A DNA stretch of 64,000 nucleotides from Algoriphagus sp. (GTDB taxonomy: Bacteria; Bacteroidota; Bacteroidia; Cytophagales; Cyclobacteriaceae), in contig JAQSDM010000010.1 in NCBI GenBank assembly GCA_029945945.1, positions 26,193-90,192 on the forward strand, given 5' to 3'. Of this stretch, positions 1 to 7,158 are shown one piece after another. Each line of letters begins with the position of its first letter. Position 1 is the stretch's first letter. The translations under genes and the position numbers were made by a program. Below the pieces are notes generated by a model. The model saw only the letters and a program-made list of their open reading frames with translations. It searched no databases and was not told where the DNA came from.

Positions 1-507
1 TAACTCCTTGTAAAGTAATAGTATAAAGGCTAAAACAAGGCCCAGATTAATCACTGCCAGCCACATGATTCTGGGTCCAAAATTGATACCGGAATCCGAA
101 ATCCAAAGATCAATTGGCAGGTAAGCTATCTCTCCATAGAGCACACATTCCTGATCCAGGTCAACTTTATAAGCCAATAGATTAATTAATATAATACCGA
201 TGGCGAAGAGCAGGGTAAAGGTGATACCGATCGAAGCATCTAGTTGAACTCTTGCTCTTTTGCGAAGCCAGTCAATAATCAATGTTGCAAAAATGCCCAG
301 GATTCCGGCACCGATGATTACTTCTAAACCTCTCTGACTACCTGATAGGAAGAAACCAATGACGATTCCTGGTAGCACGGCATGGGAAATAGCATCTCCG
401 GTCATTGACATTTTGCGAAGCATCATAAATACACCCAGCAAACCGCAGGAAATTGCAATCAGGGTTGCGGTGAAAATGATGAGGAAGGCGTTTTGATCAA
501 AGGTCAT
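1..507 (-). CDS. Metal ABC transporter permease, second subunit (partial, cut by the window start)
   Basis: Inner-membrane permease of the ABC-3 family (MntC/TroD/ZnuB type) for Mn, Fe or Zn import. The 169 visible codons begin MTFDQNAFLIIFTATLIA and keep the family hallmark GDAISHAVLPGIVIGFF near residue 40, followed by several hydrophobic segments; the C-terminus lies outside the window. The ATG at 505-507 overlaps the end of the preceding permease by 11 bp, so the two are translationally coupled and probably form a heterodimer, as in TroC/TroD. It is the last visible gene of the dtxR-led leftward operon. The family assignment is firm; the metal cannot be read from the sequence. Confidence 0.88.
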   Translation of the reverse strand, partial: MTFDQNAFLIIFTATLIAISCGLLGVFMMLRKMSMTGDAISHAVLPGIVIGFFLSGSQRGLEVIIGAGILGIFATLIIDWLRKRARVQLDASIGITFTLLFAIGIILINLLAYKVDLDQECVLYGEIAYLPIDLWISDSGINFGPRIMWLAVINLGLVLAFILLLYKEL

Positions 508-1789
508 CGTGGTCTCTTGGTATGTTTTCCTGGTGTGGGTCGAGTTTAGGGAAGTTCAAGCGCTTCTCCAGTAATGTTTCTAATTCCGGAGTCAGCAAAT
601 GCTCCAGCTTTTCTGCCGAATCATGCACGTGATCGGGAGCGATGTTCATGTATTCATTCAGATACAATTCCCATAATCTATGAAGCCTGACAATTCGTTT
701 TGCTTCTGATTTTCCTGTATCAGTTAAAATTACAACTTGTTCATTTCTAGTAATTAATCCTTTTCTGATTAATCTATGAATGGAATTCATACTCTTACCT
801 GATTGATGAGGGAATGCCTGATAGATTTCATCTATGGTGAGGAATTTTTTCCCCTCCTCAATAGCCTTGTAAAGTGTCTTCATCAGGTGATCCTGATGGG
901 TCTTTTTGAGGTAAGTATTGCGTGAAATGAACCTGGAGATCACTCCTTTTTTTGGCGCAAAAAGGAAAGAGATTAAAGCCAAAAGAGAAAGGCAAACAAC
1001 CACCCATGGTCCGGTCGGCATTTGTGGTAAAATGAATGATACGTAGGTTCCCAGGATTCCGGATACTGCAGAAAATGTTCCGGCTAAGATTAAAAGTATT
1101 CCCAGCCGGTCGGTCCAGAACCTTGCTGCTGCACCGGGTGTAATTAGCAATGCTGCCATCAGAACAACTCCAATTGCTTGAATTCCGATGACAACTGCCA
1201 GTATCATCAGGACATTGAAGATTAATCGGATGGATTCCATCGGATAACCAATCGCTTTTCCAAAATCCGGATTGAAAACCAACAAGCTGAATTCCTTTTG
1301 AAACAGAGTCAAAATAATGATAATGACCAGAGCCAAACCTCCGTAGATGTACAAATCCTCTTCGAGAATGGCGATTGCATTTCCAAAAATAAACTGATTT
1401 AAACCTGCCATTTCGGGATTTCCAGACTTCTGGATGACTGTCAAAAGCACGATTCCAAACCCAAAAAAGATGGAAAGGATGGAAGCAATGATGGCATCTT
1501 CACTCAGTTTGGTATTGGACCGAAGCCAGGAAATCAGAAATGTGGCCAAAGCTCCTGATGCAAAAGCACCTGAGACAATGTAAATCGGGTTCTTTTCTCC
1601 GGCCAGAATAAATCCCAAACAAATCCCCGGAAGGACGGCATGTGAGATGGCATCACCGAGCAGGGCTTTTTTGTCCAGAAAGCTATACGTGCCGACATAA
1701 GCTGATCCGATTCCCAATAGCGTAATCCCAATTACCACAAAGGCAATTGAGGCATCCTGAAAAGTGAAGAAATACAGGAAATCTTCCAT
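497..1789 (-). CDS. Metal ABC transporter permease with C-terminal DtxR-like regulatory domain
   Basis: 430 residues, against about 270-300 for a usual ABC-3 permease. Residues 1 to about 290 are the membrane domain, with multiple hydrophobic helices and the family motif GDAISHAVLPGICLGF. Residues about 300-430 are soluble and resemble a DtxR/MntR repressor: a winged-helix part (LTIDEIYQAF...SIHRLIRKGLI) and then the metal-binding/dimerisation part (RLHRLWELYLNEYM, AEKLEH, FPKLDPH). The same stretch occurs in the stand-alone regulator at 3573-4259 (RKHRLWEVFLVEKL, AEELEH, YPKFDPH). This suggests that metal is sensed on the cytoplasmic face of the transporter, but that is inference. The start is 1 bp after the ATPase stop and the end overlaps the next permease by 11 bp. 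No frameshift is seen, so this is one continuous fused reading frame. Confidence 0.9.
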   Translation of the reverse strand: MEDFLYFFTFQDASIAFVVIGITLLGIGSAYVGTYSFLDKKALLGDAISHAVLPGICLGFILAGEKNPIYIVSGAFASGALATFLISWLRSNTKLSEDAIIASILSIFFGFGIVLLTVIQKSGNPEMAGLNQFIFGNAIAILEEDLYIYGGLALVIIIILTLFQKEFSLLVFNPDFGKAIGYPMESIRLIFNVLMILAVVIGIQAIGVVLMAALLITPGAAARFWTDRLGILLILAGTFSAVSGILGTYVSFILPQMPTGPWVVVCLSLLALISFLFAPKKGVISRFISRNTYLKKTHQDHLMKTLYKAIEEGKKFLTIDEIYQAFPHQSGKSMNSIHRLIRKGLITRNEQVVILTDTGKSEAKRIVRLHRLWELYLNEYMNIAPDHVHDSAEKLEHLLTPELETLLEKRLNFPKLDPHQENIPRDHDDL

Positions 1790-1790
1790 A

Positions 1791-2579
1791 TCAGTTTTTG
1801 AGTGGATTGAAGTCTTTTTGGCGGATAAGCTCTGTCACTTTTGTGAGAAGATTCAACTTTCCGCCGTAAGTTTTGCGAAGCAGTTCCTCTGTCATTACCA
1901 GCTCGGTCGGGCCTGAACCGACCAGGTGCAGGTTTAGCATAATGATCCAATCGAAATAATTCATTGCCGAATGGATGTCGTGGTGAACCACTACGATGGT
2001 TTTACCTTTCGCAGTCATATCCTTCAAAAGCTGGAAAATGGCTGTCTCAGTTGCCATATCCACGCCTGCAAAAGGCTCATCCATCAGATATAAATCTGCT
2101 TCCTGTGCCAAAGCCCGGGCGATAAAGACCCGTTGCTGCTGACCGCCGGAGAGTTCCGATATCTGACGATTCACAAACGACATCATGCCCACCTGATCCA
2201 GGCAGCCCAATGCGATTTCCTTTTCCTTTTTTCCAGGCCGCTTGAATAAGCCAAGCTTTCCGTAGGTCCCCATCATGACAACATCGAGGACAGAAGCCGG
2301 AAAATTCCAATCCACCGATTCTCGCTGAGGCACATAACTGATACGATTTCGTACGTCCTCAAGCCGATGGTCGAAAATCTTGACATATCCGCTTGTTGGA
2401 TTGACCAGGCCCATAATGGCTTTGATCAGAGTCGATTTGCCGGCACCGTTTGGACCAAGGATACCGATCAATTTCCCGGAAGGAAGGGAAAGATCCACAT
2501 TCCAAAGAACAGGGCTTTGATCGTAGCTGACCGTGAGATCATGGACTTCTATGACAGGAGAGGTGACTTGATTGATCAT
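1791..2579 (-). CDS. Metal ABC transporter ATP-binding protein
   Basis: 262-residue cytoplasmic ATPase of the MntB/TroB/ZnuC type that powers metal import through the two downstream permeases. Seen: Walker A GPNGAGKST at residues 42-50, Q-loop region SYVPQRESVDWNFP, signature LSGGQQQR near 143, Walker B LYLMDEPFAGVD near 162, and the switch histidine in VVVHHDIHSA. The QRESVDWNFP stretch is typical of the Mn/Zn/Fe group rather than of ferric-siderophore ATPases. The start ATG overlaps the stop of the binding-protein gene in an ATGA arrangement, and the stop is 1 bp before the next start, so it is clearly operonic. Confidence 0.93.
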   Translation of the reverse strand: MINQVTSPVIEVHDLTVSYDQSPVLWNVDLSLPSGKLIGILGPNGAGKSTLIKAIMGLVNPTSGYVKIFDHRLEDVRNRISYVPQRESVDWNFPASVLDVVMMGTYGKLGLFKRPGKKEKEIALGCLDQVGMMSFVNRQISELSGGQQQRVFIARALAQEADLYLMDEPFAGVDMATETAIFQLLKDMTAKGKTIVVVHHDIHSAMNYFDWIIMLNLHLVGSGPTELVMTEELLRKTYGGKLNLLTKVTELIRQKDFNPLKN

Positions 2580-3484
2580 GGTTTGAGGTTTTCAAAAATG
2601 ACTTGAACATTGGTTCGGACCATTCCAATATAGGTTCCGGCAGGAGTGCCAGGTGCATCCAGACTGTCGGTATATAAGGGTCCGGCCATGACGATTGTAT
2701 GATTTTGATTTGCACAGCCTGCAACCACCGCTTCGATTGCTTTTGGAGAAATGGTTTGCTCTGCGAAAACTGCTTGAATATTCCGATCGACTATAAATTG
2801 AACCAAACCCGTCAAATCCCGGAGTCCGGGTTCGCTCAGGGTGGAAAGTCCCTGCAATCCCTGAACCTCCAGTTTGTAGGCTTTTCCAAAATAGGCGAAA
2901 GCATCATGGGCTGTAATCAAGGCCTGATTTGCTGACCGGAGTTCATTGACTTTGATTTGAATTTCCTGGTTCAATTCAGCTAACTTGCTTTGGTAACTTG
3001 TTGAATTTGCTTCAATGGCTGACTTCCATTCAGGTTTCCATTTGATAATTTCAGAAGCAGTGTGTTTCATCGCTTTTGACCAAAGGTTCACATCAAACCA
3101 AATATGAGGGTCAACACTGTGAGCTTCCGGTCCGCTTCTAAGCAGAAGTTCAGCGGGCAAAGTTTCAGATGCGTTGATCAAACTTTTGCTGAATGCAAGT
3201 TTTTCAAAAATCTCAGTCATTTTACCTTCCAGAAAGAGACCATGGTAAATGACCAAATCGGCATTCTGAAGTAAATCCAGATCACGAACGGAAGCTTTGT
3301 AGAGGTGAGGATCTACTCCGGCAGGCATCAAGGCGACAACTTCTGCATTATCCCCAACGAGGTTTCTGACTCCATCCGCCATGATACTAGTGGTGGCAAC
3401 AATCAATGGTTTTTCCCGCTGCTCAGGGTTTTCAAACTTGCAGGAAAAGAAGAATAGAAATGCCAGTATCCAGAGGTTTTTCAT
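2576..3484 (-). CDS. Metal-binding lipoprotein of ABC transporter (TroA/MntA/ZnuA family)
   Basis: 302-residue periplasmic binding protein that captures a divalent metal and passes it to the permeases. The N-terminus is a lipoprotein signal with lipobox FFSC (Cys15). The cluster A-I metal ligands are visible: His60 (GVDPH), His127 (SVDPHIW), His193 (TAHDAF) and Asp273 (YTDSLD), the His3-Asp set known from TroA-like proteins. There is no His-rich loop of the ZnuA type, which makes a dedicated zinc scavenger less likely but does not settle Mn versus Fe versus Zn. It lies 88 bp downstream of dtxR and overlaps the ATPase gene by 4 bp. Confidence 0.92.
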   Translation of the reverse strand: MKNLWILAFLFFFSCKFENPEQREKPLIVATTSIMADGVRNLVGDNAEVVALMPAGVDPHLYKASVRDLDLLQNADLVIYHGLFLEGKMTEIFEKLAFSKSLINASETLPAELLLRSGPEAHSVDPHIWFDVNLWSKAMKHTASEIIKWKPEWKSAIEANSTSYQSKLAELNQEIQIKVNELRSANQALITAHDAFAYFGKAYKLEVQGLQGLSTLSEPGLRDLTGLVQFIVDRNIQAVFAEQTISPKAIEAVVAGCANQNHTIVMAGPLYTDSLDAPGTPAGTYIGMVRTNVQVIFENLKP

Positions 3485-3572
3485 GTGATTAAATTTTTTT
3501 CTTTAGGGCCACATGGAATCTCCCATGGTAAATAATTGTCCCATTGTGTATCGCTCTTCGTCATGCTCGATT

Positions 3573-4259
3573 TCATGACTGCTGAACGAGAATATTTCCA
3601 GCTACATCCTTTGACATAAACAACGTCTTTTTCTGATCCACAAGGATTTCCAGAGACCCGTCAAATTCCACTTTATCGAGAACTTTTATCCTGGCTCCAA
3701 TGTATGCACCCATTTTATCCAGGTGTCTGAGGAAGGCTGCTGAGCTGTCTTTTACGGCTACGATTTGACCGGTTTGGTCAACTTCCATTTCGTTCAGCGC
3801 GACTCTTGGTCTGGCTCGCACATCTCCAAATTCATCCGGAATAGGGTCTCCATGTGGGTCAAACTTGGGGTAATTCAGATAGGCATCCAGTCTTTGGATG
3901 AGTAGGGGAGACTGGATATGCTCCAATTCCTCGGCTACTTCATGAACTTCATCCCAAGCAAAATTCAATTTCTCTACCAAAAAAACCTCCCAAAGTCGGT
4001 GCTTTCGGATAGTCTGAAGAGCCAGTTTTTTTCCCTCGTCAGTGATGTGTACACCGTAATATTTCCGGTATTCGATGACTTCTTTTTCACCCAGTTTGCG
4101 CAGCATATCGCTGACGGAAGCGGGTTTGGTTTTCATCTCAGCGGCCACGTCATTGGTAGATACACCCTTTTTTCCGCCTTCGGAAAGATGGTAGATAGCC
4201 TTTAAATAATTCTCTTCAGCAGTGGTAAGCGTCATGGACTTTTTGTTTGACTGAGGCAA
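3573..4259 (-). CDS. DtxR/MntR-family metal-dependent transcriptional regulator
   Basis: 228-residue cytoplasmic repressor expected to bind Mn(II) or Fe(II) and shut off uptake genes. Domains in order: winged helix about 10-70 (LTTAEENYLKAIYHL, VSTNDVAAEMKTKPASVSDMLRKLGEKEVI), metal-binding/dimerisation domain about 75-150 (RKHRLWEVFL, AEELEH, YPKFDPHGDPIP), and a C-terminal FeoA/SH3-like domain about 155-228. It is first in the leftward operon, so it probably controls its own transporter. Two TTTAG-N6-CTAAA palindromes lie 14-105 bp upstream of its start. An internal Met at residue 9 (MTLTTAEEN) is an equally plausible start. Confidence 0.93.
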   Translation of the reverse strand: MPQSNKKSMTLTTAEENYLKAIYHLSEGGKKGVSTNDVAAEMKTKPASVSDMLRKLGEKEVIEYRKYYGVHITDEGKKLALQTIRKHRLWEVFLVEKLNFAWDEVHEVAEELEHIQSPLLIQRLDAYLNYPKFDPHGDPIPDEFGDVRARPRVALNEMEVDQTGQIVAVKDSSAAFLRHLDKMGAYIGARIKVLDKVEFDGSLEILVDQKKTLFMSKDVAGNILVQQS

Positions 4260-4272
4260 AGATAAAAATTAA

Positions 4273-4288
4273 TTTAGAGATAGCTAAA
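4273..4288. promoter_or_regulatory. Candidate DtxR/MntR operator, proximal copy
   Basis: Perfect inverted repeat TTTAG-N6-CTAAA, extended by AA on each side, 14 bp upstream of the dtxR start codon. The same arms and spacing recur at 4349-4364. The spacing suits a dimeric winged-helix repressor and the position suits autoregulation. Binding is not shown by sequence alone. Confidence 0.5.
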
Positions 4289-4348
4289 AAAATAATCAAT
4301 AGTGACTAAAAGAGGTGTGGATAAGCCAAATCGGATTGTGTTTTCGAA

Positions 4349-4364
4349 TTTAGTCTTATCTAAA
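4349..4364. promoter_or_regulatory. Candidate DtxR/MntR operator, distal copy
   Basis: Second perfect TTTAG-N6-CTAAA palindrome, again flanked by AA on both sides, centred 76 bp from the first copy. Its spacer (TCTTAT) differs from that of the first (AGATAG), so the arms and not the middle are conserved, as expected for a protein-binding site. Confidence 0.5.
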
Positions 4365-4551
4365 AATAAATTTATGACCACAGAAAAAAATCTTAATCAT
4401 GTGATTAGTAGTGAATTGATTTACTGAAAAACCGTAAGTTCCCGGTAAACCAATCAAAATTCTATTGAAGAACAGAGTTTCCGGATTGTGAAAATGAGTG
4501 TAAAAATGGAAGGGAAGGTGGATAAGTTTTCCACTTATCCACGAGGGAAGT

Positions 4552-5679
4552 TCAGGAAAGCAAGCCTTCGATCGCCTTCAGAAAATCAGATTTTTGGGAA
4601 TCCCAATGAATGGAATCTCCGGGTTGGGCTGTGAAATACTCCTGAACCAGTGCTTTCCTAAATTGGATTCCGGCGACTTCAGCATTAAAAAAGTCAATCG
4701 AAAAACCTCCGGAAAATGGCTTTAAAAAATTCTCCCATTTCTCATTTGAAGTGATCAAAACAGGAACGCCCAAAGCTGCAGCTTCGAAAAGTTTGGTAGG
4801 CATTTTATCCTTGATCGCCTGCAAATTCTGATACGGTAGCAAAGCGAAATCTGCTCTTGTCATCGCTTCTATCATTCGTTGGTGCGGGACAGGGATTTCA
4901 GAAATAGACAATTCGATTTCCGGAACATTATCACAAGCCTGAGAAAGCTTGGTACCGAAATCTGAAAGAGTCAGATGGCCGATTATTTCCAGACTGCTTT
5001 CAGGAAACTCTTTCAAAACTGACTTGAACCAAAGCACAGCTTCGAGGATGCCGAAGGACGGTGTGATGGTGCCGGTGATGATGAACTTGTACCCATTTCT
5101 TTGCTCAAACCGGAAAGGTTTTGTGGGTTTGATCGGTCCGGAATATTTGTTTTCTAAAACCAAAAAAGGCTTCTTTTCAGGCATTTCTTTGGCGTAGCAT
5201 TTCTCAGCAAAAAGGTAAAGATCGATGCCACTTACCGACTCTAGATTTTGGATGATTCTGGTTGTCCGCTCTTTTGCTTTCGCAGTTAGATTTGGATTCA
5301 GATCAAGGTTGTCAACGTAGTTTTCTTGGACATCGTAAACAAGTTTGAAGTTTAAAAGCTTTTTAAATAAGGCTGAAACTGGTAAATACTCATACGTGCA
5401 ACAAATCAAAACTTTTGGTCTGATTTGAATTAAAAGTCTGATAAAGCGTAGCTGGGAGATAACCCTTTTCCACTTTGAATGAAATGAACTATTGGAGGAG
5501 TAAAAATTAACTCCGTCCTCTTGTTCGAGCATTTTACCTGAAAATCCTATGATGTTTAGGCTGTATGTATTTGTTTCGCGAAGTGAACGACCCAGCTTTT
5601 CCCAAGCTCTGACATCTTTGACCGGCTTCAGACTGGAAGCCAAAAGGATAGAAATTGGTTTAGCCGGACTTTGACCCAT
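4552..5679 (-). CDS. Glycosyltransferase, GT4-like
   Basis: 375-residue cytoplasmic protein with the two-domain GT-B layout. The N-terminal half starts PISILLASSLKPVKDVRAWEKLG and has a nucleotide-fold-like segment (PKVLICCTYEYLPV...KLVYDVQENY). The C-terminal half contains YKFIITGTITPSFGILEAV and the typical GT4 donor-site stretch MPTKLFEAAALGVPVLIT. It probably transfers a sugar from a nucleotide donor to a surface glycan or lipid; donor and acceptor cannot be inferred. It stands alone, divergent from dapD with only 20 bp between the start codons, and its stop lies beside the DnaA-box cluster. Confidence 0.75.
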   Translation of the reverse strand: MGQSPAKPISILLASSLKPVKDVRAWEKLGRSLRETNTYSLNIIGFSGKMLEQEDGVNFYSSNSSFHSKWKRVISQLRFIRLLIQIRPKVLICCTYEYLPVSALFKKLLNFKLVYDVQENYVDNLDLNPNLTAKAKERTTRIIQNLESVSGIDLYLFAEKCYAKEMPEKKPFLVLENKYSGPIKPTKPFRFEQRNGYKFIITGTITPSFGILEAVLWFKSVLKEFPESSLEIIGHLTLSDFGTKLSQACDNVPEIELSISEIPVPHQRMIEAMTRADFALLPYQNLQAIKDKMPTKLFEAAALGVPVLITSNEKWENFLKPFSGGFSIDFFNAEVAGIQFRKALVQEYFTAQPGDSIHWDSQKSDFLKAIEGLLS

Positions 5680-5699
5680 AAACGAAACTACTTAAAATA

Positions 5700-6515
5700 A
5701 TGGAACTGAAAACCATCATCGAAACTGCCTGGGAAAACCGGGAATTATTGAAAGAAGAAGCTACTCAAAAAGCAATCAGAGCAGTGATTGCCGATTTGGA
5801 CTTGGGCCTGATTCGGGTAGCCGAACCCACAGAGGACGGAAACTGGAAAGTAAATGACTGGGTAAAAAAGGCTGTTATCCTTTATTTCCCAATCCAAAAG
5901 ATGGAAACAATCGAAGTTGGACCTTTTGAATTCCACGATAAAATGGCCTTGAAAACCAACTATGCAAAACAAGGTGTTCGGGTGGTTCCTCATGCTGTTG
6001 CTCGATACGGAGCGTATTTGGCTAGCGGAGTAGTGATGATGCCAAGTTATGTTAATATCGGCGCATACGTGGACAGTGGCACGATGGTTGATACCTGGGC
6101 CACAGTCGGTTCTTGTGCGCAGATCGGCAAAAATGTTCATTTGAGTGGCGGAGTAGGTATCGGAGGAGTATTGGAGCCGGTTCAGGCTGCACCTGTGATT
6201 GTGGAAGACGGAGCATTTATCGGTTCCAGAACTATTATTGTTGAGGGTGTTCGAATCGGAAAAGAAGCCGTAATCGGAGCTGGAGTGACACTAACTGCAA
6301 GTTCAAAAATAATTGACGTGACCGGTACCGAACCAATAGAATACAAAGGTTATGTACCACCAAGGTCAGTTGTCATCCCCGGTACAATTTCAAAAGTATT
6401 CCCATCCGGAACCTATCAAGTACCGTGTGCTTTGATTATTGGCCAGCGAAAAGCCTCTACCGATCTCAAGACCTCACTCAATGATGCGCTCAGAGATAAT
6501 AGTGTAGCCGTTTAA
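5700..6515 (+). CDS. dapD: 2,3,4,5-tetrahydropyridine-2,6-dicarboxylate N-succinyltransferase
   Basis: 271-residue cytoplasmic enzyme of lysine and diaminopimelate synthesis. It transfers succinyl from succinyl-CoA to tetrahydrodipicolinate. An N-terminal helical domain (ELKTIIETAWENRELL) is followed by the left-handed beta-helix of hexapeptide repeats, with the family signature GGVGIGGVLEPVQAAPVIVE around residues 150-170 and GSRTIIVEGVRIGKEAVIGAGV after it. Length matches the family (about 270). The start codon lies 20 bp from that of the divergent glycosyltransferase, so its promoter must overlap the start of that gene. A TPR lipoprotein follows 10 bp downstream. Confidence 0.96.
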   Translation: MELKTIIETAWENRELLKEEATQKAIRAVIADLDLGLIRVAEPTEDGNWKVNDWVKKAVILYFPIQKMETIEVGPFEFHDKMALKTNYAKQGVRVVPHAVARYGAYLASGVVMMPSYVNIGAYVDSGTMVDTWATVGSCAQIGKNVHLSGGVGIGGVLEPVQAAPVIVEDGAFIGSRTIIVEGVRIGKEAVIGAGVTLTASSKIIDVTGTEPIEYKGYVPPRSVVIPGTISKVFPSGTYQVPCALIIGQRKASTDLKTSLNDALRDNSVAV

Positions 6516-6525
6516 ACCAACTAAA

Positions 6526-7128
6526 ATGAAAAATTCAACGCGTGCCTTCCTGGTGGTAATTCTATCCGGATTGGTTTGGGCTTGTTCCAAACCAGACGAA
6601 AATCCCGGAGACCAATATTTCAAAGAAGGAGAATACACCAAGGCAGCGGAAGAGTATACAGAGAAACTTAAGTTCAATCCGACAGATGTGCGCATGCTTT
6701 ACAATCGTGGACGTGCGCATGAGGAGCAAGGTGAATTTGATCTGGCGAAAGTGGATTACGAAAAAGCGTTGGATCTCGACCAAAACAACTTCCAGGTACT
6801 ATTGAGCCTTGCCAACCTTCATCATGAGCAGAAGAACTATAATAATGCTATGCTCTATGCAAGTCGGGCAGAGGAAATTCCGGGTGCTCCTGCGATGGCT
6901 TCATTTATGAAAGCCAGAGCTCTTCAGCAAATGGGACTTTCGGATGACGCATTGAAATCTTATGGAAATTCAATTAAGCTGGACAAGGATTTTGGTCAAG
7001 CGTATTTGAATAGGGGTTTTCTGAAAATTGCATTGAAAAAGGAAAAAAGTGCCTGCGAGGACTTTAAACTGGCTCGAACTCTGGACTATCCCGGAGCAGA
7101 GGATGCTTTGGATAAATATTGTAAGTAA
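6526..7128 (+). CDS. TPR-repeat lipoprotein
   Basis: 200-residue predicted lipoprotein. It has a hydrophobic signal, lipobox VWAC near residue 20, and then about four to five tetratricopeptide repeats (for example DQYFKEGEYTKAAEEYTEKL, VRMLYNRGRAHEEQGEFDLA, GQAYLNRGFLKIALKKEKSA). TPR arrays act as protein-binding scaffolds; no enzyme motif is visible and the partner is unknown. It starts 10 bp after dapD and is probably co-transcribed with it. A strong bidirectional terminator follows directly. Confidence 0.85.
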   Translation: MKNSTRAFLVVILSGLVWACSKPDENPGDQYFKEGEYTKAAEEYTEKLKFNPTDVRMLYNRGRAHEEQGEFDLAKVDYEKALDLDQNNFQVLLSLANLHHEQKNYNNAMLYASRAEEIPGAPAMASFMKARALQQMGLSDDALKSYGNSIKLDKDFGQAYLNRGFLKIALKKEKSACEDFKLARTLDYPGAEDALDKYCK

Positions 7129-7130
7129 TT

Positions 7131-7158
7131 AAAAAAACCGGCTCAGGCCGGTTTTTTT
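7131..7158. terminator. Bidirectional rho-independent terminator
   Basis: Perfect 12-bp inverted repeat (7131-7142 and 7147-7158) with loop TCAG. It has a GC-rich core ACCGGC and seven A/T pairs at the base, so it gives a U-tract on both strands. It serves the TPR lipoprotein gene and the convergent gene at 7157-7861, whose stop codon overlaps its right arm. Confidence 0.93.

Larger units (their letters stand above)
4260..4551. other. Candidate replication origin (DnaA-box cluster) in the intergenic region upstream of dtxR
   Basis: This 292-bp AT-rich gap between two leftward genes has no plausible coding sequence. It contains one perfect DnaA box (TTATCCACA on the minus strand, 4316-4324) and a tight group near the other end: TTATCCACC on the minus strand (4517-4525), TTTTCCACT (4527-4535) and TTATCCACG (4535-4543). 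The outer two of this group form a perfect 9-bp inverted repeat (4518-4526/4534-4542). An AT-rich stretch with a 14-bp palindrome (4394-4407) lies between the two groups. No second cluster was noticed elsewhere in the window. Gene direction changes here: leftward on the left, mostly rightward on the right for 30 kb. Calling it oriC is inference from box clustering and strand layout; a dnaA gene is not present. Confidence 0.42.

Noticed and set aside
4518-4542. Inverted repeat after the glycosyltransferase gene as a terminator
   Set aside because: No U-tract on the minus strand, and both arms are DnaA-box sequences, so an origin or protein-binding role fits better.
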